Positions 8,305-15,761 are shown, numbered from the stretch's first letter. The stretch is DNA of 24,774 bases from CAJXVY01 sp965657575 (GCA_965657575.1 CBFHOK010000015.1:1-24774); one strand, 5' to 3'. Numbers and translations are program-made. The notes: generated by a model not told the origin, from the letters alone.

Positions 8305-8324
8305 GGCAGCACAAGCTGACCGAC

Positions 8325-8464
8325 TGCTTCTACCATCCGGACTATTACCGTCGGTTCTGGAATTTCACCAAATCAACCGCCTTTGGTTTTTCTGCTGGCT
8401 GCAGAGACCAAAGTCGGGTCGCGGACTATCACCGCCGGTTCAGATTTTCACTGACCCCGAAGCA
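8325..8464 (-). ncRNA. FMN riboswitch aptamer (RFN element)
   Basis: The 140-base aptamer lies in the leader of ribD. Closing stem P1 is formed by TGCTTC (8464-8459) and GAAGCA (8330-8325). Between them lie the highly conserved RFN blocks: CTTCGGGGTCAGTGAAAATC, then ACCGGCGGTGATAGTCCGCGA, a variable hairpin with stem CTTTGGT/ACCAAAG, then GGTGAAATTCC, and finally ACCGACGGTAATAGTCCGGA. These match the known FMN-binding element closely, and the gene downstream is the expected target. With the hairpin at 8270-8304 it should lower translation of ribD, and by coupling of the whole rib operon, when FMN is plentiful. Confidence 0.97.
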
Positions 8465-8472
8465 CACTTAGA

Positions 8473-8478
8473 ACAATA
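8473..8478 (-). promoter_or_regulatory. Possible -10 box for the riboflavin operon
   Basis: TATTGT on the minus strand would start transcription near 8466, two bases before the riboswitch closing stem. The -35 position falls in the last codons of trpS and shows no good match. Read-through from xthA-trpS is an alternative source of the transcript. The gap 8465-8489 holds nothing else. Confidence 0.35.
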
Positions 8479-8489
8479 CTCCTTTTTGG

Positions 8490-9500
8490 CTAGTTATTCC
8501 GATATGGAATGAAGCCAAGCGCATTCTGAACGTTTTCTAATGTTTGGTTTGCTGTTTCGCGAGCCTTCTCGGCACCTCGATAGAGCAACTGATCGAGATG
8601 ATTGGGGTCTGACATCAGCTCATTGGTCTTTTCTCTGATCGGTGAAATCTTGCTGATCACGGCATCTGCAACTGCCTGTTTCAGATCTCCATAACCTTTG
8701 CCCTGATATTCGTTCACAATATCGGCAACTGTCCGCTCGCTGACTGCTGAGAATATCCCCAACAGATTTGAAACCCCTGGTTTATTCGCCGGGTCAAAAC
8801 GAATCTCGCCATCGGTGTCAGTAACCGCTGATTTGATTTTTTTCAATATCACCGAATCTTCATCCAAAAGATTGACAGTTCCCTTGGGTTCAGTGGCGGA
8901 CTTGCTCATCTTTGCCGTTGGGTTCTGAAGGTCATAGATCTTGGCGGTTTCTTTGAGTATTACCGCTTCTGGCATTTCAAAGACTTTGCCATAGCGGTTA
9001 TTGAACCGCTCGGCTAGGTTTCTTGTCAGCTCCAAGTGCTGACGCTGATCTTCGCCAACGGGGACTGCTTTTGGTTGATAGAGCAAAATATCTGCTGCTT
9101 GCAGGATTGGGTAGGTGAAAAGACCGACTGAGGCGTTATCACTACCACCTTTTTGGCTTTTGTCTTTGAACTGAGTCATTCTGCTTGCCTCGCCAAAACT
9201 TGCGATGCAGTTGAGAATCCATGCAAGTTCCGAATGGGCGGGAACATGGGACTGAACAAAAAGCGTCGATTTTTCAACATCCAAACCAGCGGCGATGTAT
9301 TGAGCTGCAGTTTTGCGAGTGTTTTCAGCCAACAACTTCGGGTCTTGGGAAACGGTTATCGCATGCAGGTCAACGATGACGTAGTGAGCATTATGGGTGT
9401 CTTGCATTGCTACCCACTGAGTCAGGGCACCCAAATAGTTTCCAAGATGCAATGATGATGCACTCGGTTGCATGCCCGAAAGCAAATTCGGATTGTTCAT
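8490..9500 (-). CDS. trpS: Tryptophanyl-tRNA synthetase
   Basis: A cytosolic class Ic aminoacyl-tRNA synthetase that charges tRNA-Trp. The N-terminal nucleotide-binding motif is SGMQPSASSLHLGNYLG (the HIGH-like element) and the KMSKS element is AKMSKSA. GVGEDQRQHLELTRNLA-type substrate-pocket residues are present as VPVGEDQRQHLELTR. The ATG at 9500 is chosen because AGGTGG lies 4 bases upstream and family proteins start here. A start 18 codons earlier would overlap xthA and add residues unlike the family. At 336 residues it is full length. It begins 11 bases after xthA and probably shares its transcript; the FMN riboswitch of the rib operon starts 25 bases beyond its stop. Confidence 0.96.
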   Translation of the reverse strand: MNNPNLLSGMQPSASSLHLGNYLGALTQWVAMQDTHNAHYVIVDLHAITVSQDPKLLAENTRKTAAQYIAAGLDVEKSTLFVQSHVPAHSELAWILNCIASFGEASRMTQFKDKSQKGGSDNASVGLFTYPILQAADILLYQPKAVPVGEDQRQHLELTRNLAERFNNRYGKVFEMPEAVILKETAKIYDLQNPTAKMSKSATEPKGTVNLLDEDSVILKKIKSAVTDTDGEIRFDPANKPGVSNLLGIFSAVSERTVADIVNEYQGKGYGDLKQAVADAVISKISPIREKTNELMSDPNHLDQLLYRGAEKARETANQTLENVQNALGFIPYRNN

Positions 9501-9504
9501 TTGC

Positions 9505-9510
9505 CCACCT
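9505..9510 (-). promoter_or_regulatory. Ribosome binding site that fixes the trpS start
   Basis: AGGTGG on the minus strand, 4 bases before the ATG at 9500, lies just after the xthA stop. It supports the short 336-residue TrpS over the longer open frame. Confidence 0.7.
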
Positions 9511-9511
9511 A

Positions 9512-10333
9512 TCAGAGGTTGTAATTGGCAACCACCGGCGAGTGGTCGCTCCAACGAGTATCGTAGCTGTCTGCCCTGTGAACCTGATAGTCACTCGCCA
9601 GTGCGGCAAGCTTCGGCGTTGCTAGGTGGTAGTCAATTCTCCAGCCGGCGTCGTTATCAAATGCTTGACCTCGGTATGACCACCAGGAATAGGGTCCAGG
9701 TGTTTCAGGGTGAGCCTGTCTTCCAACGTCCACCCAGCCTTGGGTTTGCATGAAGCCATCAAAATATGCTCTTTCCTCTGGCAAGAACCCTGAGTTTTTG
9801 ATGTTTCCCTTCCAGTTTTTTATATCCAGCTCAGTGTGGCCAACGTTTAGATCTCCCACCACCAGCACATAGTCTTTTTTGAAAAGCTCTTGCATCCGAA
9901 TGGTCATTGCATCCAAAAATTTATACTTCTCCACCTGCTTTGGTGTGTCCGCCTCTCCAGAGTGAACATAGACGCTCACCACTGTGAGTTTCTTACCACC
10001 TATTTCAAACTCGGTTTCTAGCCATCTTCCAGCAGAATCAAAATCCTCTGCCCCAAGTGTTGTTGATCGAGAAGCTATTGGAAGTTTTGAAAGGACTGCA
10101 ACTCCAGCTCTTCCTTTCGCGGAGGCCTCGTCGTGGTCTAGATACCACTGGCCGCTTTCTTCGGCCAACCCTCCAAGTTCAGCAATGATTTTTCTGACAT
10201 CACTATCGCCAGCCCTAACCTCTTGCAGACAAAGAATGTCAGGGTTTGTATCACTTACCCAATCGGCCATTCCTTTGCGGTGGGCAGCACGGATTCCATT
10301 TACGTTTACTGTTGCGATTTTCATTGTCGGCAT
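9512..10333 (-). CDS. xthA: Exodeoxyribonuclease III / AP endonuclease
   Basis: A Mg-dependent DNA repair enzyme that cuts at abasic sites and removes 3' blocking groups. Motifs of the exonuclease III fold run in order: KIATVNVNGIRAA with the metal-site Asn; CLQEVRAGDSDV with the catalytic Glu; VVSVYVHSGEAD; VVGDLNVGHTELD with the Asp-Asn pair; WSYRGQAFDNDAGWRIDYHLAT; and the terminal DHSPVV with the catalytic Asp-His. The 273-residue length is normal. The ATG at 10333 is kept because TAGACT lies 7 bases upstream, as expected for a leaderless message. An ATG three codons later, giving MKIATVNVNG, is nearer to many family starts. trpS follows after 11 bases. Confidence 0.95.
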   Translation of the reverse strand: MPTMKIATVNVNGIRAAHRKGMADWVSDTNPDILCLQEVRAGDSDVRKIIAELGGLAEESGQWYLDHDEASAKGRAGVAVLSKLPIASRSTTLGAEDFDSAGRWLETEFEIGGKKLTVVSVYVHSGEADTPKQVEKYKFLDAMTIRMQELFKKDYVLVVGDLNVGHTELDIKNWKGNIKNSGFLPEERAYFDGFMQTQGWVDVGRQAHPETPGPYSWWSYRGQAFDNDAGWRIDYHLATPKLAALASDYQVHRADSYDTRWSDHSPVVANYNL

Positions 10334-10340
10334 GTGCTTA

Positions 10341-10346
10341 AGTCTA
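10341..10346 (-). promoter_or_regulatory. -10 box for leaderless xthA-trpS transcription
   Basis: TAGACT on the minus strand fits the actinobacterial TANNNT consensus and ends 7 bases before the xthA ATG, with no Shine-Dalgarno sequence between. Any -35 would lie beyond the 33-base gap, at or in the ptsI start. None is obvious. Confidence 0.5.
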
Positions 10347-10354
10347 TGCCGACC

Positions 10355-10360
10355 TAGAAT
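10355..10360 (+). promoter_or_regulatory. -10 box for the leaderless enzyme I gene
   Basis: TAGAAT ends 6 bases before the ATG at 10367, so RNA would begin at the A of the start codon. No Shine-Dalgarno sequence is present. It sits back to back with the xthA -10 box, and the two promoters share a gap of only 33 bases. No clear -35 element is seen. Confidence 0.55.
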
Positions 10361-10366
10361 CTATGT

Positions 10367-11890
10367 ATGGCAGAGCGAGTTTTGGTTGGCGCGGGAGTAG
10401 CGAGCGCTGACGATGGGGTAGTAATCGCTAAGGCTCGGGTGAAAATTCCAGGAAGTATCGTTTTGTCCAATCAACCCGGAGAGCGTTACAGCTTGCTGGA
10501 TGTAAAGGTTGCCATGCAGCAGATGCGTGAGCAGATTGAAATCGAAGCCTTCGGCAGTGCTGGTGAGTCAATCGAGATTTTGCGAGCAATGGCGATGATG
10601 CTCAGCGACAAACAACTATTTGAAGAAATCAAAGCACGTATGAGCGAGGGAGCCGATGCGGCAACCGCCATTCGCGGTGGGTTTGGAAAATTTGCAAGAA
10701 AGCTAGTCGACTTGGGTGGTCACTTTGCCGAGCGATCCAATGATCTCTTGGGGGTCGCTGAGCGAACTATATCTTTACTCGCAAACGAGCCAGCTGAGGA
10801 AGACGACGAAGAGAAAAAGATTTTGATTGCCGAAAGACTATCTCCGGTAGATCTTTCCAACCTCCCAAGCAATGTCTCGGGATTTATCACCGAAGAGGGC
10901 GGCATAAGTTCTCATACCGCAGTTATGGCGAGAGCCAATAAGCTTCCTGCGGTAATGGGGGTTGTTGGTGCTGGAGTAATTAGAGACGGTGACACTATTT
11001 TGCTTGACGCCACCAGTGGTCAGGTGTTCATAAATCCAAGCCAAGATGAAATAGCAAACTACAAACAAGCCATTGCAACTGAAGTTGATCTGAGTCTCAA
11101 GACACCAATACCTCTGTTGGCAAATGTCGGCAGTGCTATTGAGGGTGGCAGTGCTATCAAGGCTGGTGCCGAAGGTGTCGGGCTTTATAGGACAGAGCTA
11201 TTGTTTTTGGGCAGAAAAGATGCCCCAAGTCTGGAAGAACAGGTCTTTGAGTATTCGAGGCTATTGGCAAGATTCAAGGGCAAGCTGGTAATTGCGAGGT
11301 TATTGGACCTTGATTTTGACAAACCGCTTCCTTTTTTGACTCCTGCCGGCGAGGGTGATTATTTCGGTCGAGGAATATCAACACTGATGGCCAATCCAGA
11401 GGTATTCAATACGCAACTAGAAGCCTTGGCTAAAGCCAGCAGTTACTACCCGGAGACAGAGTTATGGGTGATGGCCCCGATGGTTACCTCCTACAACGAG
11501 GCAAAGCAGTTTATTGAAATGGCTTCTCAATACAACTTCGGAAAATTGGGCGTAATGGTTGAGGTTCCAGAACTTGCCACCCCGCAGGTTCTGCAGGCTT
11601 TATTCAATCTGGTGGATTTTGTCTCTATTGGAACAAATGATTTGGCCCAGTATGTTTTGAGAAAACCCAGAAGTAGTTTCCGGTCTCTCAGTGATGCCAA
11701 GCACCCAGATGTTATTTCTAGAGTGGCGGCTGTTATTGAAGCTGGCAAACAGGCTGGAAAGCCTGTAAGTATTTGCGGTGAGATCGCAGGGGAGCCAGAG
11801 GCTGCAAAATGGTTTATTGACCTGGGTGCATCTTCGCTGAGTGCATCGAGTGCTCTGCTTCCGGCCCTCAGGCAAAAATTAGCGGTTTAG
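10367..11890 (+). CDS. ptsI: Divergent PTS enzyme I (phosphoenolpyruvate-protein phosphotransferase) homologue
   Basis: Enzyme I takes phosphate from PEP on a histidine and passes it to HPr. The order of domains is typical: N-terminal HPr-binding region, swivelling histidine domain with GGISSHTAVMARANKLPAVMG (the phospho-His), and a C-terminal PEP-binding barrel with GVGLYRTELLFLGR, MVEVPEL, SIGTNDLAQYVL and SICGEIAGE (the active-site Cys). It is shorter than usual (507 against about 550 to 575 residues). Near the active site, RTLDIGGDK reads RLLDLDFDK and the segment usually like LAADRGN reads LRKPRSS; the arginines and metal ligands still seem present. An acidic linker, EPAEEDDEEKK, precedes the His domain. 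No ptsH or sugar permease lies nearby. A non-sugar regulatory role, or a relative with another acceptor, is possible. Confidence 0.75.
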   Translation: MAERVLVGAGVASADDGVVIAKARVKIPGSIVLSNQPGERYSLLDVKVAMQQMREQIEIEAFGSAGESIEILRAMAMMLSDKQLFEEIKARMSEGADAATAIRGGFGKFARKLVDLGGHFAERSNDLLGVAERTISLLANEPAEEDDEEKKILIAERLSPVDLSNLPSNVSGFITEEGGISSHTAVMARANKLPAVMGVVGAGVIRDGDTILLDATSGQVFINPSQDEIANYKQAIATEVDLSLKTPIPLLANVGSAIEGGSAIKAGAEGVGLYRTELLFLGRKDAPSLEEQVFEYSRLLARFKGKLVIARLLDLDFDKPLPFLTPAGEGDYFGRGISTLMANPEVFNTQLEALAKASSYYPETELWVMAPMVTSYNEAKQFIEMASQYNFGKLGVMVEVPELATPQVLQALFNLVDFVSIGTNDLAQYVLRKPRSSFRSLSDAKHPDVISRVAAVIEAGKQAGKPVSICGEIAGEPEAAKWFIDLGASSLSASSALLPALRQKLAV

Positions 11891-12327
11891 AAACTAACCT
11901 CTAGGTTTTCGCCAACCTGAGCAATGCTGATTTTTCCTAGTGCTCTGGGAGCGGGGCCTGCCAAAACTGCCCCGGTTTCAAAGTTGTATCTCGCTCCGTG
12001 ACAAGGGCACAGAATCTCACCACTGACAACATCTGTTACCGCACACCCAGCGTGGGTGCAACGAGCATCAAAGGCTCTGAATTCGCCGGGGCTGGGTTGG
12101 GTGACGAAGACTTCAATGTCACCCGCTTTGAACTTCGTGCCGCCACCAACTTGAACATCGGTTGCTAAACCGACAACCATCGCCGTTGGTTGCTCCATAG
12201 GTTGATCGTCAGCGGTCTCGCTGGGATTTGGGCCACTGGTTTCACTTGCTCCAGTCGCACACGCTGCCAGAGTTGCCGCAGCTGCGGTGCCGAGGGCGCT
12301 TGTCAGCACAATTCGGCGGGAAAGCAC
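11887..12327 (-). CDS. Rieske [2Fe-2S] lipoprotein coupled to succinate dehydrogenase
   Basis: The 146-residue protein has a Tat-like N-terminus (LSRRIVLTSALG) running into a hydrophobic stretch and a lipobox LAAC near residue 23, so it is probably exported folded and lipid-anchored outside the membrane. A low-complexity Ser/Pro/Glu linker follows. The Rieske cluster motifs CTHAGC and CPCHGA are intact, with two Cys-His pairs, and a GPAPRAL segment follows as in Rieske folds. The GTG start shares one base with the sdhB stop (TAGTG), so translation is coupled. The end overlaps ptsI on the other strand by 4 bases. It lacks the membrane helices of actinobacterial QcrA, and no cytochrome b gene is near. 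The electron partner is unknown. Confidence 0.88.
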   Translation of the reverse strand: MLSRRIVLTSALGTAAAATLAACATGASETSGPNPSETADDQPMEQPTAMVVGLATDVQVGGGTKFKAGDIEVFVTQPSPGEFRAFDARCTHAGCAVTDVVSGEILCPCHGARYNFETGAVLAGPAPRALGKISIAQVGENLEVSF

Positions 12328-13064
12328 TACGGCCTTCCTCGCAAAATTGCCTGCTTCACCTCGGCAATTGCCTTCGTCACCTCAATGCCTCTTGGGCAGG
12401 CCTCGGTGCAGTTAAAAGTCGTCCGGCAACGCCAAACACCTTCTTTATCGTTCAGGATGTCTAATCTGACCTCTGCCTCTTCATCGCGAGAGTCAAAGAT
12501 GAAGCGGTGCGCGTTAACAATCGCTGCAGGCCCGAAATATTGACCATCTGTCCAGAAAACGGGGCAGGAGGTGGTGCAGGCAGCACACAAAATACACTTC
12601 GTCGTATCGTCATAGCGAGCACGATCCTCCGGAGACTGCAAACGCTCCTTCTCAGGCTTGTCGTTTGCCACCAAGAATGGGTTGATGTCGCGGTAGGCCT
12701 GGTAGAAGGGGTTCATGTCCACTACCAGGTCTTTCTCAACCGGAAGACCCTTGATTGGCTCGACAGTAATCACGGAGTTAATATCCAGATCCTTGATTAG
12801 TGTCTTGCAGGCCAATCGGTTTCTTCCATTGATTCTCACGGCGTCCGAACCACAAACGCCATGAGCGCAGGAGCGGCGGAAGGTTAGTGTTCCATCCTGC
12901 TCCCATTTGATTTTGTGTAACGCATCCAAAACCCTGTCGGTTGCATGCATTTCAACTTCGTATTCCTGCCAGCTGGCCTCTTCGCTTCGCTCAGGATCAA
13001 ACCTGCGAATGCTGAGTTTCACTGTGAAAGAGGGAATTTCAGCGATTTCTTTTACTTCACTCAT
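12327..13064 (-). CDS. sdhB: Succinate dehydrogenase iron-sulfur subunit
   Basis: SdhB carries electrons from the flavin of SdhA to quinone in respiratory complex II at the inner face of the membrane. All three cluster motifs are seen: CAHGVCGSDAVRINGRNRLAC in the N-terminal ferredoxin domain ([2Fe-2S]); CILCAACTTSCP; and CRTTFNCTEACPRGI in the C-terminal domain ([4Fe-4S] and [3Fe-4S]). The 245-residue length is normal. The ATG shares one base with the sdhA stop (TAATG), and the stop shares a base with the GTG of the Rieske lipoprotein. Confidence 0.97.
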   Translation of the reverse strand: MSEVKEIAEIPSFTVKLSIRRFDPERSEEASWQEYEVEMHATDRVLDALHKIKWEQDGTLTFRRSCAHGVCGSDAVRINGRNRLACKTLIKDLDINSVITVEPIKGLPVEKDLVVDMNPFYQAYRDINPFLVANDKPEKERLQSPEDRARYDDTTKCILCAACTTSCPVFWTDGQYFGPAAIVNAHRFIFDSRDEEAEVRLDILNDKEGVWRCRTTFNCTEACPRGIEVTKAIAEVKQAILRGRP

Positions 13065-14833
13065 TAGTACTTACGCTCCATTGGCTGGTAGTTGGTGATA
13101 ACAACTGGCTTCCAATCAACTCGGATACCACCACCGGTTGTTCCATCTGGGTCACCCTCTCGATACAACATTGAGTGAACCATGAACTTATCGTCGTTAC
13201 GCTCCAGATAGTCCTCGCGGAAGTGACCACCACGACTCTCACGTCGTTCTCTGGACGCGTAGGCCAAAACCTCTGCCAGGTCCAAAAGGAAACCAAGCTC
13301 AACAGCTTCCAGCAGGTCAGTGTTGAAGCGCTGTCCATGATCTTGAATTGAAATGTTTTCGTAGCGTGCGCGAAGCTCGGTGATTTTCTCTAGCGCTTCG
13401 TCGAGACTCTCTTCTGTCCTGTAAACCTGAGCGTTGGCATCCATGGTGTCCTGCAGCTCTTTTCTTAGAACAGCAACCTTTTCATCACCGGTTGAGTTTC
13501 GGACCTTATCCAAAAGCTCAATGATGCCCGCTTCAGCATTGTCTGGAAGCGGAGGGAGAGTCGCGGTCTTTGCATACTCAACCGCATAGATACCCGCTCG
13601 CTTACCAAAGACGTTGATATCCAAAAGTGAGTTGGTTCCCAAGCGGTTAGCTCCGTGAACACTCACACACGCACACTCACCTGCTGCATAAAGCCCAGGA
13701 ACAACAGTGTCGTTGTCTCGAAGAACTTCAGCTTTGATGTTGGTTGGAATACCACCCATTGCGTAGTGAGCGGTCGGGAAGACAGGAACTGGCTCGGTGT
13801 ATGGTTCGACACCCAAGTAGGTTCTTGCAAATTCTGTAATGTCTGGAAGCTTGGCGTCAATTACCGCAGGCTCCAGGTGGGTTAGGTCAAGGAATACGTA
13901 GTCCTTATTTGGTCCTCCACCACGACCCTCGCGGACCTCGTTTGCCATTGCTCTGGCGACCATGTCTCTAGGAGCAAGGTCCTTAATGGTTGGCGCGTAG
14001 CGTTCCATGAAGCGCTCACCGGAGGCGTTTCTTAGAATTCCACCCTCTCCTCGAGCTGCTTCGGATAGCAAAATTCCAAGTCCTGCCAAACCAGTTGGGT
14101 GGAACTGGTAAAACTCCATGTCCTCAAGCGGAAGGCCCTTGCGCCAGATGATTCCAATTCCATCACCGGTAAGGGTGTGGGCATTGGAGGTGGTCTTGAA
14201 GATCTTTCCAAATCCACCTGTCGCATAGACAATGCTTTTACCGCGAACGATGTGAATCTCGCCGGTTGCCAAATCATAAGCAACTACAGCTGCTGGAACT
14301 TCCTGACCGTCAACTTCGGTCATGATCATGTCCAGCACGTAGAACTCATTGAAAAACTCAATGCCAAGCTTTACGCAGGTTTGATACAGCGTCTGCAGAA
14401 TCATGTGGCCGGTGCGGTCTGCTGCATAGCAGCTTCTTCTTACCGGTGCTTTTCCATGATCACGGGTGTGGCCACCAAAACGTCGCTGGTCGATTTTCCC
14501 GTCTGGGGTTCTGTTGAATGGCAACCCCATGTTTTCCAGGTCGATAACAGCCTGCACTGATTCTTTTGCCAAGATTTCAGCTGCATCCTGGTCAACCAGA
14601 TAGTCGCCACCTTTGACAGTGTCGAAGGTGTGCCACTCCCAGCTGTCCTCCTCAACGTTGGCTAGGGCTGCTGCCATTCCACCCTGAGCTGCACCGGTGT
14701 GGCTGCGGGTTGGGAACAGTTTGCTGATAACAGCAGTCTTTGCGTGAGGTCCAGCCTCGATAGCTGCACGCATTCCGGCGCCGCCGGCACCGACGATGAC
14801 AACATCGAATTCGTGGTGGTGAACTTTAGTCAT
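13064..14833 (-). CDS. sdhA: Succinate dehydrogenase flavoprotein subunit
   Basis: SdhA oxidises succinate to fumarate in the citric acid cycle and feeds electrons to SdhB. The N-terminal dinucleotide fold VVIVGAGGAGMRAA is followed by RSHTGAAQGGMAAAL, where the His is the site of covalent FAD attachment. Active-site stretches HTRDHGKAPVRRSCYAADRTG, HPTGLAG, LLSEAARGEGG and HYAMGGIPTN are present, and the C-terminal domain ends with RRESRGGHFREDY and a basic tail. At 589 residues it is full length. The gene starts directly after the sdhD stop with no intervening base and overlaps sdhB by one base. Its flavin links complex II to the nearby riboflavin operon only in a general sense. Confidence 0.98.
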   Translation of the reverse strand: MTKVHHHEFDVVIVGAGGAGMRAAIEAGPHAKTAVISKLFPTRSHTGAAQGGMAAALANVEEDSWEWHTFDTVKGGDYLVDQDAAEILAKESVQAVIDLENMGLPFNRTPDGKIDQRRFGGHTRDHGKAPVRRSCYAADRTGHMILQTLYQTCVKLGIEFFNEFYVLDMIMTEVDGQEVPAAVVAYDLATGEIHIVRGKSIVYATGGFGKIFKTTSNAHTLTGDGIGIIWRKGLPLEDMEFYQFHPTGLAGLGILLSEAARGEGGILRNASGERFMERYAPTIKDLAPRDMVARAMANEVREGRGGGPNKDYVFLDLTHLEPAVIDAKLPDITEFARTYLGVEPYTEPVPVFPTAHYAMGGIPTNIKAEVLRDNDTVVPGLYAAGECACVSVHGANRLGTNSLLDINVFGKRAGIYAVEYAKTATLPPLPDNAEAGIIELLDKVRNSTGDEKVAVLRKELQDTMDANAQVYRTEESLDEALEKITELRARYENISIQDHGQRFNTDLLEAVELGFLLDLAEVLAYASRERRESRGGHFREDYLERNDDKFMVHSMLYREGDPDGTTGGGIRVDWKPVVITNYQPMERKY

Positions 14834-15283
14834 TTAGTTACTCGCAATCGCTTCACAGAATGAAGGTAGAAGATCGGGACTTGAGGTTGGGGGGCATGGG
14901 TCGAAAGTGAATACGACCAGGGTGCCCAGCAGGATTAGTGCTCCGGAAACGCTCCACAGAGTTCCAACCAAAGCGGTTCTAAGTTTTGGTTTCTCTGTGT
15001 AGTCGTTGATGACGGTGCGCATGCCAAGGGTTCCGTGGATTAGCGCCAGCCACAGCATTGCTACATCCCACCATTGCCAGAAGGGGTCTGCCCATTTTCC
15101 AGCAACGAAGGCGAAGTCAATCTGTTTGATTCCTTCACCGGTGAATAGGTTTACAAATACGTGAGTGAAAATCAGAACAATCAGCAGCGGGCCACTGATG
15201 CGCATGTAGAGCCAACCGTATTTCTCCCAGTTGGTTACACGCTGCTTGCGAGGGGAGTTGGGGATTTCAATTTGAACTGACAT
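14834..15283 (-). CDS. sdhD: Succinate dehydrogenase membrane anchor subunit
   Basis: A 149-residue anchor that binds heme b and quinone together with SdhC. It has three hydrophobic segments, near residues 28-47, 72-92 and 105-127. Conserved anchor features are WEKYGWLYMRISGPLLIVLIFTH, with a likely heme-ligand His, and HGTLGMRTVINDY at the third helix. The N-terminal 20 residues are polar and the C-terminus is Pro/Ser-rich (CPPTSSPD). The ATG at 15283 touches the sdhC stop and the stop touches the sdhA ATG, so the genes form one translational string. Confidence 0.92.
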   Translation of the reverse strand: MSVQIEIPNSPRKQRVTNWEKYGWLYMRISGPLLIVLIFTHVFVNLFTGEGIKQIDFAFVAGKWADPFWQWWDVAMLWLALIHGTLGMRTVINDYTEKPKLRTALVGTLWSVSGALILLGTLVVFTFDPCPPTSSPDLLPSFCEAIASN

Positions 15284-15661
15284 TTAGAACTCCAAAACTC
15301 TCGCTAGGTGGCCGGGGGTGAAGTAAGCGGTGATGCCAACCGCCAAGACCAAAACAATCCAGAACATGATGTTTTGATACTTGGTTCCCTTTGACCAGAA
15401 ATCAACCAAGATGATGCGAACTCCGTTTAGTCCGTGGAACAGAATTGCTCCGACCAAGCCGAGTTCAGCCAGACCGATAATCGGAGTCTTGTAGGACTCG
15501 ATGACAACGTTGTAAGCCTCTGGTGAGACCCTCACCAGGGCTGTGTCCAAAATATGAACAAGCAAGAAAAAGAAAATTGCGACACCGCTTATACGGTGAA
15601 GAACCCACGACCACATGCCTACTTTGCCGCGATAGAGGGTTCCTGCTGGCACAACCGACAT
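15284..15661 (-). CDS. sdhC: Succinate dehydrogenase cytochrome b556 subunit
   Basis: The 125-residue first anchor subunit of complex II shows the family motif GMWSWVLHRISGVAIFFFLLVHILDT, in which SWVLHRISG is the SdhC signature and the later His is a heme-ligand candidate. Two more hydrophobic segments follow, near residues 60-80 and 95-115, with HGLNGVR between them. I chose the ATG at 15661: GGAGG lies 8 bases upstream and the resulting MSVVPAGTLYRG start is typical. A TTG five codons earlier would place the ribosome binding site inside the gene. It is the first gene of sdhCDAB-Rieske. Confidence 0.93.
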   Translation of the reverse strand: MSVVPAGTLYRGKVGMWSWVLHRISGVAIFFFLLVHILDTALVRVSPEAYNVVIESYKTPIIGLAELGLVGAILFHGLNGVRIILVDFWSKGTKYQNIMFWIVLVLAVGITAYFTPGHLARVLEF

Positions 15662-15669
15662 TAAATTTG

Positions 15670-15674
15670 CCTCC
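15670..15674 (-). promoter_or_regulatory. Ribosome binding site that fixes the sdhC start
   Basis: GGAGG on the minus strand, 8 bases before the ATG at 15661. It excludes the upstream TTG, which would overlap this site. Confidence 0.75.
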
Positions 15675-15690
15675 AAGGTTTAGTGAGTTA

Positions 15691-15696
15691 AGTGTA
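15691..15696 (-). promoter_or_regulatory. Possible -10 box of the sdhCDAB operon
   Basis: TACACT on the minus strand would start RNA near 15684 and leave a leader of about 22 bases containing the GGAGG site. The 100-base gap 15662-15761 between divergent sdhC and manC also holds an A/T-rich stretch (15705-15720) but no repeat or operator that I can define. A -35 is not convincing. Confidence 0.35.
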
Positions 15697-15749
15697 ACTG
15701 AGAGAACAAAAAAGTTTTTACCACTAACCAACCTTCGTTACATTCTCGA

Positions 15750-15755
15750 TAGCCT
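15750..15755 (+). promoter_or_regulatory. -10 box for leaderless manC
   Basis: TAGCCT ends 6 bases before the manC ATG at 15762, with no Shine-Dalgarno sequence between. This is the same geometry as at the enzyme I and exporter genes. No clear -35 element is seen. Confidence 0.5.
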
Positions 15756-15761
15756 AGGCAA

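Noticed and set aside
8270..8314. A 15-codon upstream extension of ribD from a TTG at 8314
   Set aside because: It lies in the riboswitch expression platform, adds residues unlike RibD, and ignores the AAAGGG site before the ATG at 8269.
8485..8506. ATTCC-ATATC-GGAAT at the trpS end as a terminator
   Set aside because: Only five pairs and no T-run after it on the minus strand; it is within trpS codons.
9501..9554. An 18-codon upstream extension of trpS
   Set aside because: It would overlap xthA and swallow the AGGTGG ribosome binding site; family proteins begin at the ATG at 9500.
10838..11068. Antisense frames inside the enzyme I gene
   Set aside because: Short, lacking start signals, and explained by the conserved sense frame.
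14099..14560. A 153-codon open frame opposite sdhA
   Set aside because: No homology that I recognise; fully inside a strongly conserved gene on the other strand.
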